Assembly: GCF_003206615.1 (NCBI RefSeq)
Contig: NZ_PZJW01000010.1
Location: 77,009 to 141,008, forward strand
DNA length: 64,000 nt
Direction: 5' to 3'
Origin: Salinicola acroporae
GTDB lineage: Bacteria > Pseudomonadota > Gammaproteobacteria > Pseudomonadales > Halomonadaceae
The position numbers and the translations under genes were made by a program. This document shows, piece by piece, positions 1 to 8,939 of the stretch (position 1 is the stretch's first letter; every line of letters begins with the position of its first letter). The notes under the pieces were generated by a model. The model made no database searches, was not told where the DNA came from, and was given only the letters and a program-made list of their open reading frames with translations.

Positions 1-180
1 GCGGGTCTCGTCGTTGGGTGGGGCGGTGTTGATGCCGACGCCGCTCGTTGACTGTGCTTTGTCCCCAACGGGCCAGCGCTCAGCCAGGCGGCGTCGACAA
101 TCGACTCGAGGGCCTACGGCTCTGCTGTTCGCCGATCTGCGCCTTGCCGGGTCATGGCCCGTCGGTTCCTCGGGCAGCAT
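1..180 (-). CDS. possible start of a further exopolysaccharide operon gene, cut by the window edge
   Basis: An ATG directly follows the stop codon of the AlgK-like gene (TGA then ATG), and 60 codons read to the window edge with no stop. The predicted start is Met-Leu-Pro-Glu-Glu-Pro and there is no signal peptide. The ribosome binding site is weak. By my count about 72% of codons end in G or C, so codon bias is only moderately coding-like. The next gene in alginate-type operons is often an outer-membrane porin, but nothing here identifies one. It may also be chance open frame in the 3' region of the operon. Confidence 0.3.
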   Translation of the reverse strand, partial: MLPEEPTGHDPARRRSANSRAVGPRVDCRRRLAERWPVGDKAQSTSGVGINTAPPNDETR

Positions 181-2931
181 TCAGGTTGTCTCGCCAGCGG
201 CATCGGCGACATCCGTGTCCTCGAGTAGATCCTGCAACGTTCTGATGGCGGTCTCGCTGTCGCTCTCCATCACGCCATCGAGCCAGATCATTGCCTGCTG
301 TTGATCGACGAACTCCACGCCTCGCGCCTGGAGGTAGGCCTGGGCCAGCGACACGCGGGCGGATCGGTGTCCCTGGCGTGCCGCATCGACCAGCAGTCGG
401 GCGCCCTTGTGGGTATCGCGCGGCAATACCTCGCCACTGAGATAGGCGCGACCGAGCGCTGCCTCGGCACCGGCGTGGCCGGTGTCGGCCGCTGTCGTCA
501 GCAGCTGCCTGCCGCGTGCCACGTCCTGGGCGATACCGCCTTGCCCCTCGAGATAAGCGGCGCCGAGCGCGGCTTTCGCAGAAACGTTGCCGTTGTCGGA
601 GGCGCGGGATAGCCACTCGATGGCCTGCGCCGAATCCTGACCGACGCCATTGCCCTCCAGATAGGCCTGTCCCAGGACACGCTGGGCGTTATCGTCGCCG
701 CGTTGCGCCGCGTGCTCCAGATAGCGCACGCCCTTGGCGGGGTCGGCGGCGACACCGGTGCCGTTCAGGTAGGCTTCTCCGAGGGTCACGCCGGCGGAGC
801 CGTGGCCGGCGTTGGCGGCCCGGGTCAGCAGCCTGATGCCGCGTCGTGGATCGGCGGTGACGCCGTCGCCGGTCAGCAGCATCTTGCCCAGGTCGGCTTC
901 GGCGCCGACATGGCCGGCGGCAATCGCACGTTCGAAATAGTTGGCGGCGCGCGCCTTGTCGACGCCGACCCCGAGACCGTCGGCATACATTCGGCCGAGT
1001 GAGGCGGTGGCGCCGGGATGGCCTTCGTCGGCGGCGTGTAACAACCATTTCTTGGCGCTGGCGTAATCGGCGCGAACGCCTTGACCACCAAGATAGGCGC
1101 GACCCAGGTCCGCCATGGCCGGCACCTGGCCCATCCGGGCGGCGCGAATCAGGTCATCGATGTTGCCCTGCTCGCCACTGGCGCGATAGGTGCGCGCCAG
1201 CGCCTGCTCAGCTGAAGGGTGGCCGGCGCGGGCGGCACGTTGCAGCCAGCGTTCGGCGCGATTCAGGTCCGGTGGCACACCGACCCCGTCACGGTAGGCG
1301 CGGCCGAGCACGACCATGGCGTAGGCGTCGCCCTGATCGGCGGCTTGCTCCAGCAGTCCGGCGCCCTGTTGACCCCTGCCGGGCAGCTTGCCCTCGAGGA
1401 TGCCCTGACCGAGCCGGGTCTTGGCGGTGGTATCGTCGGGGTCCTGCTCGACGGCTCGGTGCAGCCACCGCTGCGCCCTGGCTGGATCGCGCTGGACTTC
1501 CTCACCGTCCAGGTAGGCGATCCCCAGGGTACGGGCGGCACCGCTCTGATCCTGATCGGCCGCCTCGGTCAGTAGCGAGACGCCGCGTTGCGGGTCGGCC
1601 GGCGTGCCCTCGCCTTCGAGGTAGGCTTGGCCTAGGCGCGCCGTGGCGTAGGGATGCCCCAGTTCGTGGGCACGTTCGAGATATTCGATGCCCTGTCTCG
1701 GCTGAGCCCGGAGCCGATCTCCCTCGAGATAGAGATTTCCCAACAGCGCGAGGGCGTAGGCGTCGTCGTGCTGTGCCGCCCGCTTCAGCAGCGCGATACC
1801 ACGCTGGTGATCGGGCGGCAGGATGTCTCCCGTCACATAGGCCTGGCCCAGCGTGCGGGCGGCATCGAGCTGGCCCTGCTCGGCGGCGTCCGACAGCCAC
1901 TTTTCGGCGAGACCCGGATTGGGCTCGATCTGGTCTTGGCCCAGATAGGCCTGGCCCAGCCAGTAGGCAGCGTCCACATTGCCGGACTCCGCCGCACGCC
2001 GGAGCATATCGAGGCCTTGGGCAGGATCCTGATGCATCACCAGCAGATGGCCGGCGGCCGCCAGCGCCTGCGGGTCACCGCTGTCGGCGGCACGGATCAG
2101 CCACTGCTGCTGGCGTGCTGGCTGGGGCAGCGGACCGTCTTCGGCATAGACTCGCGACAGCGCCAGCATCGCGCCAACGTCGCCGCTCTTGGCGCGCGGC
2201 GTCATCACCTGGGCGTAGCGTTCGGCGTAGGCCCGCGACTGGCTCGGGTTGCTATCGAAAGCCCCGCCCGGCGCGTAGTTCTCGGCCAGGGCCTGGAGCG
2301 CACGGGGTTCATTCTGCGCCGCTGCCTGTTCCAACTGGCGGCGCGCTCCGTCGACGTCACGCGTGACGCCTTCTCCGGCCAGCTGCATTTCGGCGATCTC
2401 GATGCGCGCACTGGGATTGTCATCGTGGGCGATCGCCTGTTGAAACAGGTTCCACGCCAGGGCGGGGTCCTTCTTGACTCCGTCGCCGGCGCGATAGAGC
2501 CGGCCCAGTTTCAAAGAGGCGTTGTCGAGGCCGCTGAATTCGTAGGGAACGGCCTGGCGATAGTAGTGTGCCGCCATCGCCGGATCCCGGGGTACGCCGG
2601 TCGCGTCGTCGTAGATTCTAGCGAGCTCGTAGCTGGCCTCGGGATGGGTGACCGCCATCGGCTTGAGCAGCGCGATGGCCTCGAGGCTCTGTCCCTGGGC
2701 TTCGAGGCTGCGAATGTACTCCACCCGGTTCCAGTCGGTGGAGGGCATCGACTCGATGTAGTGATGGGCGAACAGCTCCTGGTCCTGGGCTGCGATCGGT
2801 TGCGTCTGGGCTGGTTGCTGGTTTGCACAGGCGGTCAGCATTACCACCGATGCCAGGCCCAGCATGAAACGACTGCTGGAGCGGCGCGTCGTTGCAAGTA
2901 AATGCCTCGCGTTGGGAGTCGATATCGTCAT
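181..2931 (-). CDS. AlgK-like outer-membrane lipoprotein with Sel1/TPR repeats (double length)
   Basis: Predicted periplasmic scaffold for export of an alginate-like polymer. I chose the ATG at 2931 because AAGGAG lies just upstream; the longer frame from 2988 lacks this. The 916-residue product opens with a basic, hydrophobic signal and a lipobox (Leu-Thr-Ala-Cys, Cys35). Almost all the rest is Sel1-like repeats of about 36 residues with recurring 'A..LG..Y..G.GV..D...A..W...AA..G' patterns. AlgK of Pseudomonas has the same design in roughly half the length (about 475 residues), so this protein has about twice as many repeats. It is the last complete gene of the operon in this window, 105 bases after the PL5 lyase gene. 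The repeat class is certain; the AlgK assignment rests on the alg8/alg44 context. Confidence 0.82.
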   Translation of the reverse strand: MTISTPNARHLLATTRRSSSRFMLGLASVVMLTACANQQPAQTQPIAAQDQELFAHHYIESMPSTDWNRVEYIRSLEAQGQSLEAIALLKPMAVTHPEASYELARIYDDATGVPRDPAMAAHYYRQAVPYEFSGLDNASLKLGRLYRAGDGVKKDPALAWNLFQQAIAHDDNPSARIEIAEMQLAGEGVTRDVDGARRQLEQAAAQNEPRALQALAENYAPGGAFDSNPSQSRAYAERYAQVMTPRAKSGDVGAMLALSRVYAEDGPLPQPARQQQWLIRAADSGDPQALAAAGHLLVMHQDPAQGLDMLRRAAESGNVDAAYWLGQAYLGQDQIEPNPGLAEKWLSDAAEQGQLDAARTLGQAYVTGDILPPDHQRGIALLKRAAQHDDAYALALLGNLYLEGDRLRAQPRQGIEYLERAHELGHPYATARLGQAYLEGEGTPADPQRGVSLLTEAADQDQSGAARTLGIAYLDGEEVQRDPARAQRWLHRAVEQDPDDTTAKTRLGQGILEGKLPGRGQQGAGLLEQAADQGDAYAMVVLGRAYRDGVGVPPDLNRAERWLQRAARAGHPSAEQALARTYRASGEQGNIDDLIRAARMGQVPAMADLGRAYLGGQGVRADYASAKKWLLHAADEGHPGATASLGRMYADGLGVGVDKARAANYFERAIAAGHVGAEADLGKMLLTGDGVTADPRRGIRLLTRAANAGHGSAGVTLGEAYLNGTGVAADPAKGVRYLEHAAQRGDDNAQRVLGQAYLEGNGVGQDSAQAIEWLSRASDNGNVSAKAALGAAYLEGQGGIAQDVARGRQLLTTAADTGHAGAEAALGRAYLSGEVLPRDTHKGARLLVDAARQGHRSARVSLAQAYLQARGVEFVDQQQAMIWLDGVMESDSETAIRTLQDLLEDTDVADAAGETT

Positions 2932-3036
2932 GTGCTTTATCTCCTTCTGGTCCGGCCTCCGTCCCTGGAGTGGGCCGGGAATCGGCATGGTTCGAGTCCG
3001 GAGCTCGAATGCGGATGTCGGGGGTTGACGGCGGTG

Positions 3037-4323
3037 TCAAGCGTCGGGCTCGAAGGCGGCAAGTTCCGTCCGGTCGGGTTCCGGCAATGCGCGAGACTGG
3101 GCCTGCGGATCCATGAAATAGAAGGTGACGTAGCCGCCGGCACTGCGGTTGTCGACGGGCCGCTTCTGGCTGACGTAGTGGGCGACTCTGTCGTCGTCGT
3201 GGTGCCTGAGATAGATCTCCATCCAGGCGAGATACTGCTCGTCGTCGAGGAAGCCGTAGTACTGTGCGTGGGTTGCCAGGTCCCCCAGTGCCGCCGGGTC
3301 GTCGAACGTATCCAGGGCGAACTGGACGGCGTCGTCGATGGTGTGGCCGTGGTATTCGAAGTCGAAGAGGTCGTAACCCTGGCGATAGGCGACCTGCATG
3401 ATGTTGACCAGATAGAGCAGGGCGTAGTTCTGGTAGTGGCTGGCGCGGCGGCCGCGAGCCATCTCGTGGGGCAAGGCGCCACGCGGGGTCAGATCGTTGA
3501 GCGCTGAGTAGACTGCACTGACGCCGAACTGGAACAGCTCGTCGTCGTTCGTCAGCACGCCGATCATGCTGGCGTAGAGCGCGCGACGATAGAAATGGTT
3601 GTTGCAACAGCTCGGATCCCCGCCACGGATGGAAGCATGCTTATGGGCCAGGGTGTTGAGCCAATGGTTGATACGCGCGATCGCCTCCGGGCGCCTGTCG
3701 GCGACCGCCGGACGCACGATCGAGTAGGCGAGCGCGGCGGCAAACATCATCGATTCGGTCGAGTACCAGCCCTGAGGCTCCAGGCGATCGTAGTAGAACT
3801 GGCTCAGCGCATCGTGAGTCGCCCACTTGTCCAGGAACTGAACCAGGCAATCGGCGTAGTAATCGTCACCGGAGGCGACGTACGAGCCGGCCAGATTGGA
3901 GACGGTATCCTCGAAGTCGAACAGCGGCTCGGAGGCCAGCTCCCACGCCTTGGGCTGCGGATAGTAGCCTGGGATCCGGATGACGCTGTCCAGCGCCGGC
4001 TTGGCGAGTTCCTGACGACAGCTCGGACCCTGCTCGAGTTGATCCCGGTTGTACTGCAGCAGGTCGTTGTCGGTGCGCTGCAGCAAGGCCATGCGTGCCT
4101 TGACGTCGAAATAGGACGCATCCGGATCGGTGACCGTGTACTCGGACAGATCCAGCCTCTGGCGCTGGGCGAAGCTCATCGTCTTGTCCGCCCCGGCGAC
4201 CCGGTCCGTCGCCGTCGGGTCGGCCGCCTGCGCCGACAGGATCGGACCTAGGGTCGCCAGACCCAGGACGAGAACGAGACTGTGACGCAGGCCGAATCGG
4301 CGTGAGATTGGCATCCGGTTCAT
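3037..4323 (-). CDS. PL5/AlgL-type polyuronate lyase, secreted
   Basis: Predicted beta-eliminating lyase of the alginate lyase (alpha/alpha barrel, PL5) type, acting in the periplasm on the polymer made by this operon. The ATG at 4323 has AGGGAG nine bases upstream; the longer frame does not. The 428-residue protein starts with a signal peptide ending near Ala-Gln-Ala-Ala (about residue 34). Motifs expected for AlgL-type lyases are visible: Asn241-Asn242-His243, the Gly-Arg-Arg-Ala-Ser stretch (291-295) and Tyr297 in His-Tyr-Gln-Asn-Tyr. AlgL clears misfolded or periplasm-trapped alginate in Pseudomonas. Some PL5 enzymes also accept polyglucuronate, which matters because this operon has a UDP-glucose dehydrogenase. 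It follows the PL14 gene after 29 bases. Confidence 0.82.
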   Translation of the reverse strand: MNRMPISRRFGLRHSLVLVLGLATLGPILSAQAADPTATDRVAGADKTMSFAQRQRLDLSEYTVTDPDASYFDVKARMALLQRTDNDLLQYNRDQLEQGPSCRQELAKPALDSVIRIPGYYPQPKAWELASEPLFDFEDTVSNLAGSYVASGDDYYADCLVQFLDKWATHDALSQFYYDRLEPQGWYSTESMMFAAALAYSIVRPAVADRRPEAIARINHWLNTLAHKHASIRGGDPSCCNNHFYRRALYASMIGVLTNDDELFQFGVSAVYSALNDLTPRGALPHEMARGRRASHYQNYALLYLVNIMQVAYRQGYDLFDFEYHGHTIDDAVQFALDTFDDPAALGDLATHAQYYGFLDDEQYLAWMEIYLRHHDDDRVAHYVSQKRPVDNRSAGGYVTFYFMDPQAQSRALPEPDRTELAAFEPDA

Positions 4324-4352
4324 GAGAATCGACTCCCTGTCGATAGGATGAA

Positions 4353-5249
4353 TCACCCCTTCGGGGTCATCAGCGTGAAATCGGCGAAATCGACGGTCTG
4401 GTTCCGCGGCGTACGCCAATCGCTGCCGTGGCCGCCGAAGAAGGTCGAGAACATCAGCCCGTCGATATGCACGTCATCCGTGGTGCGATAGACGATGTGC
4501 TGCTGTTCCAGTGTCGGCTGGCCGTCGATCCAGACTCGCGCAATGCCGTTCTCCCGCTCGGGGTCGTTGAGCACGATCTCCTCCTCGACGGTGACCCACT
4601 GTCCCGGCGTGAAGTGCCAGCGACCCCGGCCCACCGATTCGCCGTAGTCGGAGTCCTTGTTGACGACATACTCGTAGAGTTCGCCCTGTCCTTGCTCGCG
4701 CCACATGAAGCGCATCGAGAAGCCGTTCTTGCCGGTGACTTCGTCGCCGCCGGTAGGGCCATCGCCGCCGTACAGCCCCGGCAGCTTGCCACCCTTGACG
4801 AAATCGAAGCCGGCCGGGAAACGCACCCGGAAGCGCAGGCAGGCGCGATCGGCCTGGCGCAGCGCCGGCACCGGCACCACGAAACCGGCGCCGCCCTCTT
4901 CAGCGTCGCTGGGCGACGATGTGCCCGCGGGGTAGCTGACGCGCAGGGCAGGGCTGCCAAGACCGCTTTCGTTGCTGTCCAGGACCTGCAGGTTCTGCTC
5001 GCCCCAGCGACGCTGGCCGGCCAGGTCGTCCTTGACCCAGGCTTTGGGGTCACCATGGTCATTCATCGCCAGGGTCTGCACCGGTGCGTAGCGGGATGAG
5101 CAGGCGCTGACCTGCGGCTGGGTGAGCGAGTGGCCGCTGGCCGCCTGGGCAGGCAGCGAAGCCAGTGTCAATGCGCCCGCGACCAGAATCGCCGAACCCA
5201 GCGGGCGTAGCCGGCGAGGTTGGCTATTGTCGAGCTTGGCTGAAATCAT
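4353..5249 (-). CDS. PL14-family polyuronate lyase, secreted
   Basis: Predicted polysaccharide lyase of family 14 (beta-jelly-roll), a family known to cleave alginate and beta-1,4-glucuronan. The 298-residue protein has a signal peptide of about 36 residues (Leu-Pro-Ala-Gln-Ala-Ala). The family pattern is intact: Lys155 in Gly-Gly-Lys-Leu-Pro-Gly, Ser178-x-Arg180, and Tyr192-x-Tyr194, with spacing that matches the catalytic Lys/Ser/Arg/Tyr/Tyr set I recall for the Chlorella virus enzyme vAL-1. Phe-Ser-Thr-Phe-Phe-Gly-Gly-His near the C-terminus is also typical. AAGGAG precedes the start. It lies between the alg44-like gene and the PL5 gene, so the operon codes for two lyases of unrelated folds. 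Confidence 0.85.
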   Translation of the reverse strand: MISAKLDNSQPRRLRPLGSAILVAGALTLASLPAQAASGHSLTQPQVSACSSRYAPVQTLAMNDHGDPKAWVKDDLAGQRRWGEQNLQVLDSNESGLGSPALRVSYPAGTSSPSDAEEGGAGFVVPVPALRQADRACLRFRVRFPAGFDFVKGGKLPGLYGGDGPTGGDEVTGKNGFSMRFMWREQGQGELYEYVVNKDSDYGESVGRGRWHFTPGQWVTVEEEIVLNDPERENGIARVWIDGQPTLEQQHIVYRTTDDVHIDGLMFSTFFGGHGSDWRTPRNQTVDFADFTLMTPKG

Positions 5250-5314
5250 GTTGGTCTCCTTGGCGGTGATGGCGCTTCGGGAATGGCTTGGTGATGTCCG
5301 CGTTCATTGCACGA

Positions 5315-6754
5315 TCAGTTCATGGCGCTCTTCATGCTGTCGGTGGCGCGGCCCCACAGTGACTGAACGCCCTGAGCCATGGCACGGCCGGCCTGGTAGG
5401 TCCATTCGGCAGCGGTGTCGAGCATCGGCGCATCGGTGAAGCGCACGTCGACCGGGGTGCCGACAGTACTGGCCGGTAGCGGCGACTCCGGCACCAGCAG
5501 CACGCTGGCCACGTTCTGCTGTTGTCGCACCCAGTCGGGGAAGCCGGCGCGCGGTTGACGCTCGACATCGAGGGCGACGCTGCGTACGCGAGCAGGGATC
5601 GGCTCCGAGGCGTTGGGGAGGGCGATGTAGGCCTTCTGGTGGTTCTCGATATCGCCGATGTCGTCCATATGCACCAGCGCCTCGACCATCACGTCGTTGT
5701 TACGGGTGCTGACCAGTGTCATGACGCGATCGCCCTCGTTGACGTAGGTACCGCCGGCGGCGCTGAGCGCCCAGGCAACTTCGCAGTCGCAGGGGCTGTA
5801 GATGGTGTTGGCCGCGACCCGCGCCTTGTAGGCATCGATACGCGAACTCTCGTAGTCCCGGGCCGTTTCGAACTGCTCGACCCGGGTCTTGGCAATTTCC
5901 GGTGACAGGGTTTCAAAACCCAGTTCGCCGTTGGCGGGATTGGAGGAGGTGGCCACGCTGACCTTGCTGTTGCTGGCATCATCGAGGCTCTGCTGCAGGT
6001 TGTCGATCAGGCGCTTGTTGTAGTCGAACGAGGCCTGAGAGAGCAGCAGGTCGTTCTGCAGCTCGGCGTTGTTGACGTCGATCAGTGGCTGGTCGCGTTC
6101 GACCTTGTCACCGGCCTTGAGATCGAGATCCTTCAACTGGCCGGCGCCGGGGGCGAGGATGTCGGTGCGCGGTGCCGTCACCGCAGCGAAGCTCGGCTCG
6201 ATCAGGAAAACGTTGCGATAGATGGTCGCGGCGACGGCTGCCGTCAGCACGCCGGCGGCGACCAGCAGGGCCAGATAGCGGAACATAGGCACCCGGCGCT
6301 TGGGCCGGGTGGCCGGCGTCGCCACGTTGCTCCGGCGCTTGCGCGGCGTCTGGGCGTCCTGCGGGTCGATCAGGCCGTCGAGGCTGACATGACGGCCACT
6401 CATCTGGGCTCGAATTACCCGGCGCAGGATATCCCGCTGGCGGGATTCCATCCGGGTGAACTCAAAGGCGATGATTTGAGGACGATCTGCGCCGACTTCC
6501 CGCATTGGACGCGCCGTGGCGGAAAGCGCCAGTTCTACGCCGCTGGCGGTCAGCATCAGCGCCACGGGAATCTCGCGATGTCGCTCGAGTGGCATCGAGG
6601 TCTCCGCCGAGAAGCCGCCCATCGAGAGGTCGTGGCCCCTGGCCACATGGCCGTCGCCCAGACGCACATCGAAGGGCATCTCGACGCGAACGTGGCGGCG
6701 TTCGTCCCGGCGCTCGTGACGTAATTGGTCCGTGTCGTTGTGTTGATCTGACAT
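5315..6754 (-). CDS. alg44: Alg44-like c-di-GMP receptor and co-polymerase (PilZ-TM-HlyD)
   Basis: Inner-membrane partner of the synthase. Residues about 13-120 form a PilZ domain with the c-di-GMP motifs RxxxR (Arg16-Arg20) and Asp42-x-Ser-x-x-Gly47. One membrane segment follows (about 158-179), then a periplasmic HlyD/membrane-fusion region with a coiled-coil hairpin. In Pseudomonas alginate synthesis, c-di-GMP binding to Alg44 switches on the Alg8 polymerase; the same job is inferred here. At 479 residues it is longer than Pseudomonas Alg44 (about 389). The gene starts 28 bases after the synthase gene, so the two are surely co-transcribed. Confidence 0.88.
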   Translation of the reverse strand: MSDQHNDTDQLRHERRDERRHVRVEMPFDVRLGDGHVARGHDLSMGGFSAETSMPLERHREIPVALMLTASGVELALSATARPMREVGADRPQIIAFEFTRMESRQRDILRRVIRAQMSGRHVSLDGLIDPQDAQTPRKRRSNVATPATRPKRRVPMFRYLALLVAAGVLTAAVAATIYRNVFLIEPSFAAVTAPRTDILAPGAGQLKDLDLKAGDKVERDQPLIDVNNAELQNDLLLSQASFDYNKRLIDNLQQSLDDASNSKVSVATSSNPANGELGFETLSPEIAKTRVEQFETARDYESSRIDAYKARVAANTIYSPCDCEVAWALSAAGGTYVNEGDRVMTLVSTRNNDVMVEALVHMDDIGDIENHQKAYIALPNASEPIPARVRSVALDVERQPRAGFPDWVRQQQNVASVLLVPESPLPASTVGTPVDVRFTDAPMLDTAAEWTYQAGRAMAQGVQSLWGRATDSMKSAMN

Positions 6755-6782
6755 GATGAAATCTCCTTGTCGAGTCCCTGAC

Positions 6783-8744
6783 TTACTGGCTGTTCCGGGC
6801 CAGCGCTTGTGTTTTCTCGTGGGCTTCGCCGAGCGCCAGTGACAGCTTCGTCAGGCGGATCTCGCGTCCGCCAACCTGGAGTCGGCAGGGCCGCTGTTCG
6901 TCACACTGGAATCGGCCCGCCTCGGCGAGCGTGGTGCCGCCGGCAATGATCTGGGGGGCGAGATCGTCGGCGATCTGTAGCGTGGTCGGAGCGTCGGGGT
7001 CGCCGTAACCCTGAAGGCTGGCGCCGCGCATCCTGTCCAGCGAAGCGACCTGCTCGTTGAAGCCGGTATCGATCCGAAAGTGACCCGCCGGCAACTGCAC
7101 GCTGCCGTCCTGCGGGGCATCGGCCAACGTCAGCGCGAGCCAGCGATTGTCGTGACCGTCGCCGTGGTCGGTGGCCTCCGGCTGGGCGCCGACCATCGCC
7201 GCTAACGAGAGTCGATCCGCCGGTGCCATGATCCCGCCGAAGACGGCCAGCACGAAGATCAGCGCGCCAAAGTAGAGCGTGTGGATGAGGTGGCCGCCGA
7301 GGCGCTGGCGGCGCGCGGCGCGAGGGTCCTCCGGCTCACCGGCCGAAATGCCCTGACGCGACCACTTCTGGCGATTGAAGCGAAAGCTGACGTAGGTCTT
7401 GAGAATCGCGCCGCTGAGCTGGTTGTAGTAGAGCATCGGCACCCATAGCGCGCTCCAGCGGCCACGCTGCCATGCCAGCACCAGGCTGGTGATGCAGCGG
7501 GTCATCAGGATCCAGAGCAGATAGGCGAAGATGAACGACGGGCGTACGAACAGGGTCAGCAGAACGGCAATGCATGGGCCGATCAGGGTGGTCCACATCG
7601 AGAGCCGCTGATCGACGAGGCTCCACCAGGTGTAGAAACCCATTCGCCGCGGTCCGAGCGCAATCGCGCGGCCATTGGTGCGCAGCATGTTGCCGAACCA
7701 GCGGCGCATCAGGTCGAGCGTCGACTTGAAGAAGCGCCGGCGATCCGGCAGTTCTTCGAAGCCGGTGACGGTGACATCCGGCAGATAGAGCATCTTCCAA
7801 CGATGCTTGAGCAGCCAGAACCAGGTCGACTTGTCGTCGCCGGAGAGGAACTTGAAGTTACCGAAGCGCCAGTGATCGACATGGTCGTTCTCGACCAGTT
7901 CGATGAATTCGGGCTGGGTGGCCAGGTCGGCGCGGAAGGCGCTGTATCGGCCCGTCAGCACCAGCAGCCGTTCCGAGACGGAGGTCGAGCTCATGACCAG
8001 GTGGCGCTGGGCGTAGCGCAGGTCGTACCACTCCTTGGTCGCGTCGTTACCGATCACCACGGCGTTGTTGTTGGTGGTGATCGCGCCCAGATCCTCTTTC
8101 GCCAGGAAGAACGATAGCGAGCGCGCCAAGGTTCCCGGCTCGATGCGAATGTCGCCGTCCATGCTCACCAGCAGCGAACGGTGCGTCGGCATGCAGCGCG
8201 AGATGGCGCGTAGCACCTCGGCCATGGCCGAGCGTTTGCCATCGCCTTTCTGGAACATGTAGCGGACGTTGATATTGTCCGGCCAGCCGTGTTCATCCAT
8301 CACCTGATCGATGATGTCGACATCGCTGCGATCGGCGATCGCGGCAAACAGCGTGGTCGGCACGCCGTAGTCGGCGGCATCGCGAACCAGGGCGTCGTAG
8401 ACGGCGAAAGTGACTTCGGTATCGATTCGGAAAGACGTGCACAGGATGTAGAGCGCGTCCGGTGCCTCGGTGGCACCGACGGCATCGGCCTGGGCTCGTA
8501 GCCGGGGAAACATGCGGCGGTTGTACCAGACCGAACGGATCGCCTGGACGAACCACCATGAGTAGCGCCAGGCACCGATCAGGCCCACGGCGAAGATGAA
8601 GCTCTTCGAACCGGGATGGAAGACCTCGCCCGGCAGATGCGTTACCAGCAGCAGGACCAGTGTCGCGAGCAGCAGCATGACCGTGATTTCGGTTGCCACC
8701 GACGCCTTGCTGGGTCTGGCTCGGGTGTAGTTGATATCGCTCAT
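6783..8744 (-). CDS. alg8: Alg8-like family 2 glycosyltransferase (uronan synthase) with C-terminal extension
   Basis: Processive inner-membrane polymerase, predicted to use a nucleotide-uronate donor. The 653-residue protein has two N-terminal membrane helices (about 17-35 and 47-65). A cytosolic GT2 core follows, with Asp-Gly-Asp (196-198), Ser-Gly-Asp-Asp (301-304) and an Arg-Arg-Trp element (348-350). Further membrane helices lie at about 372-425 and 485-505. Pseudomonas Alg8 ends near 494 residues; here about 145 extra residues follow the last helix and look globular. The donor is uncertain: alginate synthases use GDP-mannuronate, but the neighbouring gene makes UDP-glucuronate. The next gene, alg44-like, is 28 bases downstream. 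Confidence 0.87.
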   Translation of the reverse strand: MSDINYTRARPSKASVATEITVMLLLATLVLLLVTHLPGEVFHPGSKSFIFAVGLIGAWRYSWWFVQAIRSVWYNRRMFPRLRAQADAVGATEAPDALYILCTSFRIDTEVTFAVYDALVRDAADYGVPTTLFAAIADRSDVDIIDQVMDEHGWPDNINVRYMFQKGDGKRSAMAEVLRAISRCMPTHRSLLVSMDGDIRIEPGTLARSLSFFLAKEDLGAITTNNNAVVIGNDATKEWYDLRYAQRHLVMSSTSVSERLLVLTGRYSAFRADLATQPEFIELVENDHVDHWRFGNFKFLSGDDKSTWFWLLKHRWKMLYLPDVTVTGFEELPDRRRFFKSTLDLMRRWFGNMLRTNGRAIALGPRRMGFYTWWSLVDQRLSMWTTLIGPCIAVLLTLFVRPSFIFAYLLWILMTRCITSLVLAWQRGRWSALWVPMLYYNQLSGAILKTYVSFRFNRQKWSRQGISAGEPEDPRAARRQRLGGHLIHTLYFGALIFVLAVFGGIMAPADRLSLAAMVGAQPEATDHGDGHDNRWLALTLADAPQDGSVQLPAGHFRIDTGFNEQVASLDRMRGASLQGYGDPDAPTTLQIADDLAPQIIAGGTTLAEAGRFQCDEQRPCRLQVGGREIRLTKLSLALGEAHEKTQALARNSQ

Positions 8745-8907
8745 CGGGATGTCCCTGAAATCTTCTTCTGGGGTCGCTTACGACGCGACGTTGCGGCGTC
8801 ATTCATCGACCCGGTCCCTTGCTCGTGACCACCGAGTCCTCATGGCAGACACGACGTTCCCGCGATCGACGCGGTGGCGCCGATCGAGATCGTGATCGAA
8901 AGGGGAG

Positions 8908-8928
8908 GTCGGCGGACCTGCCGCCGAC
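8908..8928 (-). terminator. hairpin between ugd and the synthase gene
   Basis: An 8-bp perfect stem (GTCGGCGG/CCGCCGAC) with a 5-base loop lies 12 bases past the ugd stop, followed on the minus strand by CTCCCCTTT. The T tract is short, so it could be a weak terminator, an RNA-processing stop or a 3'-end stabiliser separating ugd levels from the synthase genes. Confidence 0.4.
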
Positions 8929-8939
8929 GAGGCCGGGGG

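Noticed and set aside
999-2901. Plus-strand frames opposite the AlgK-like gene
   Set aside because: They mirror the Sel1 repeats and carry no independent coding signal.
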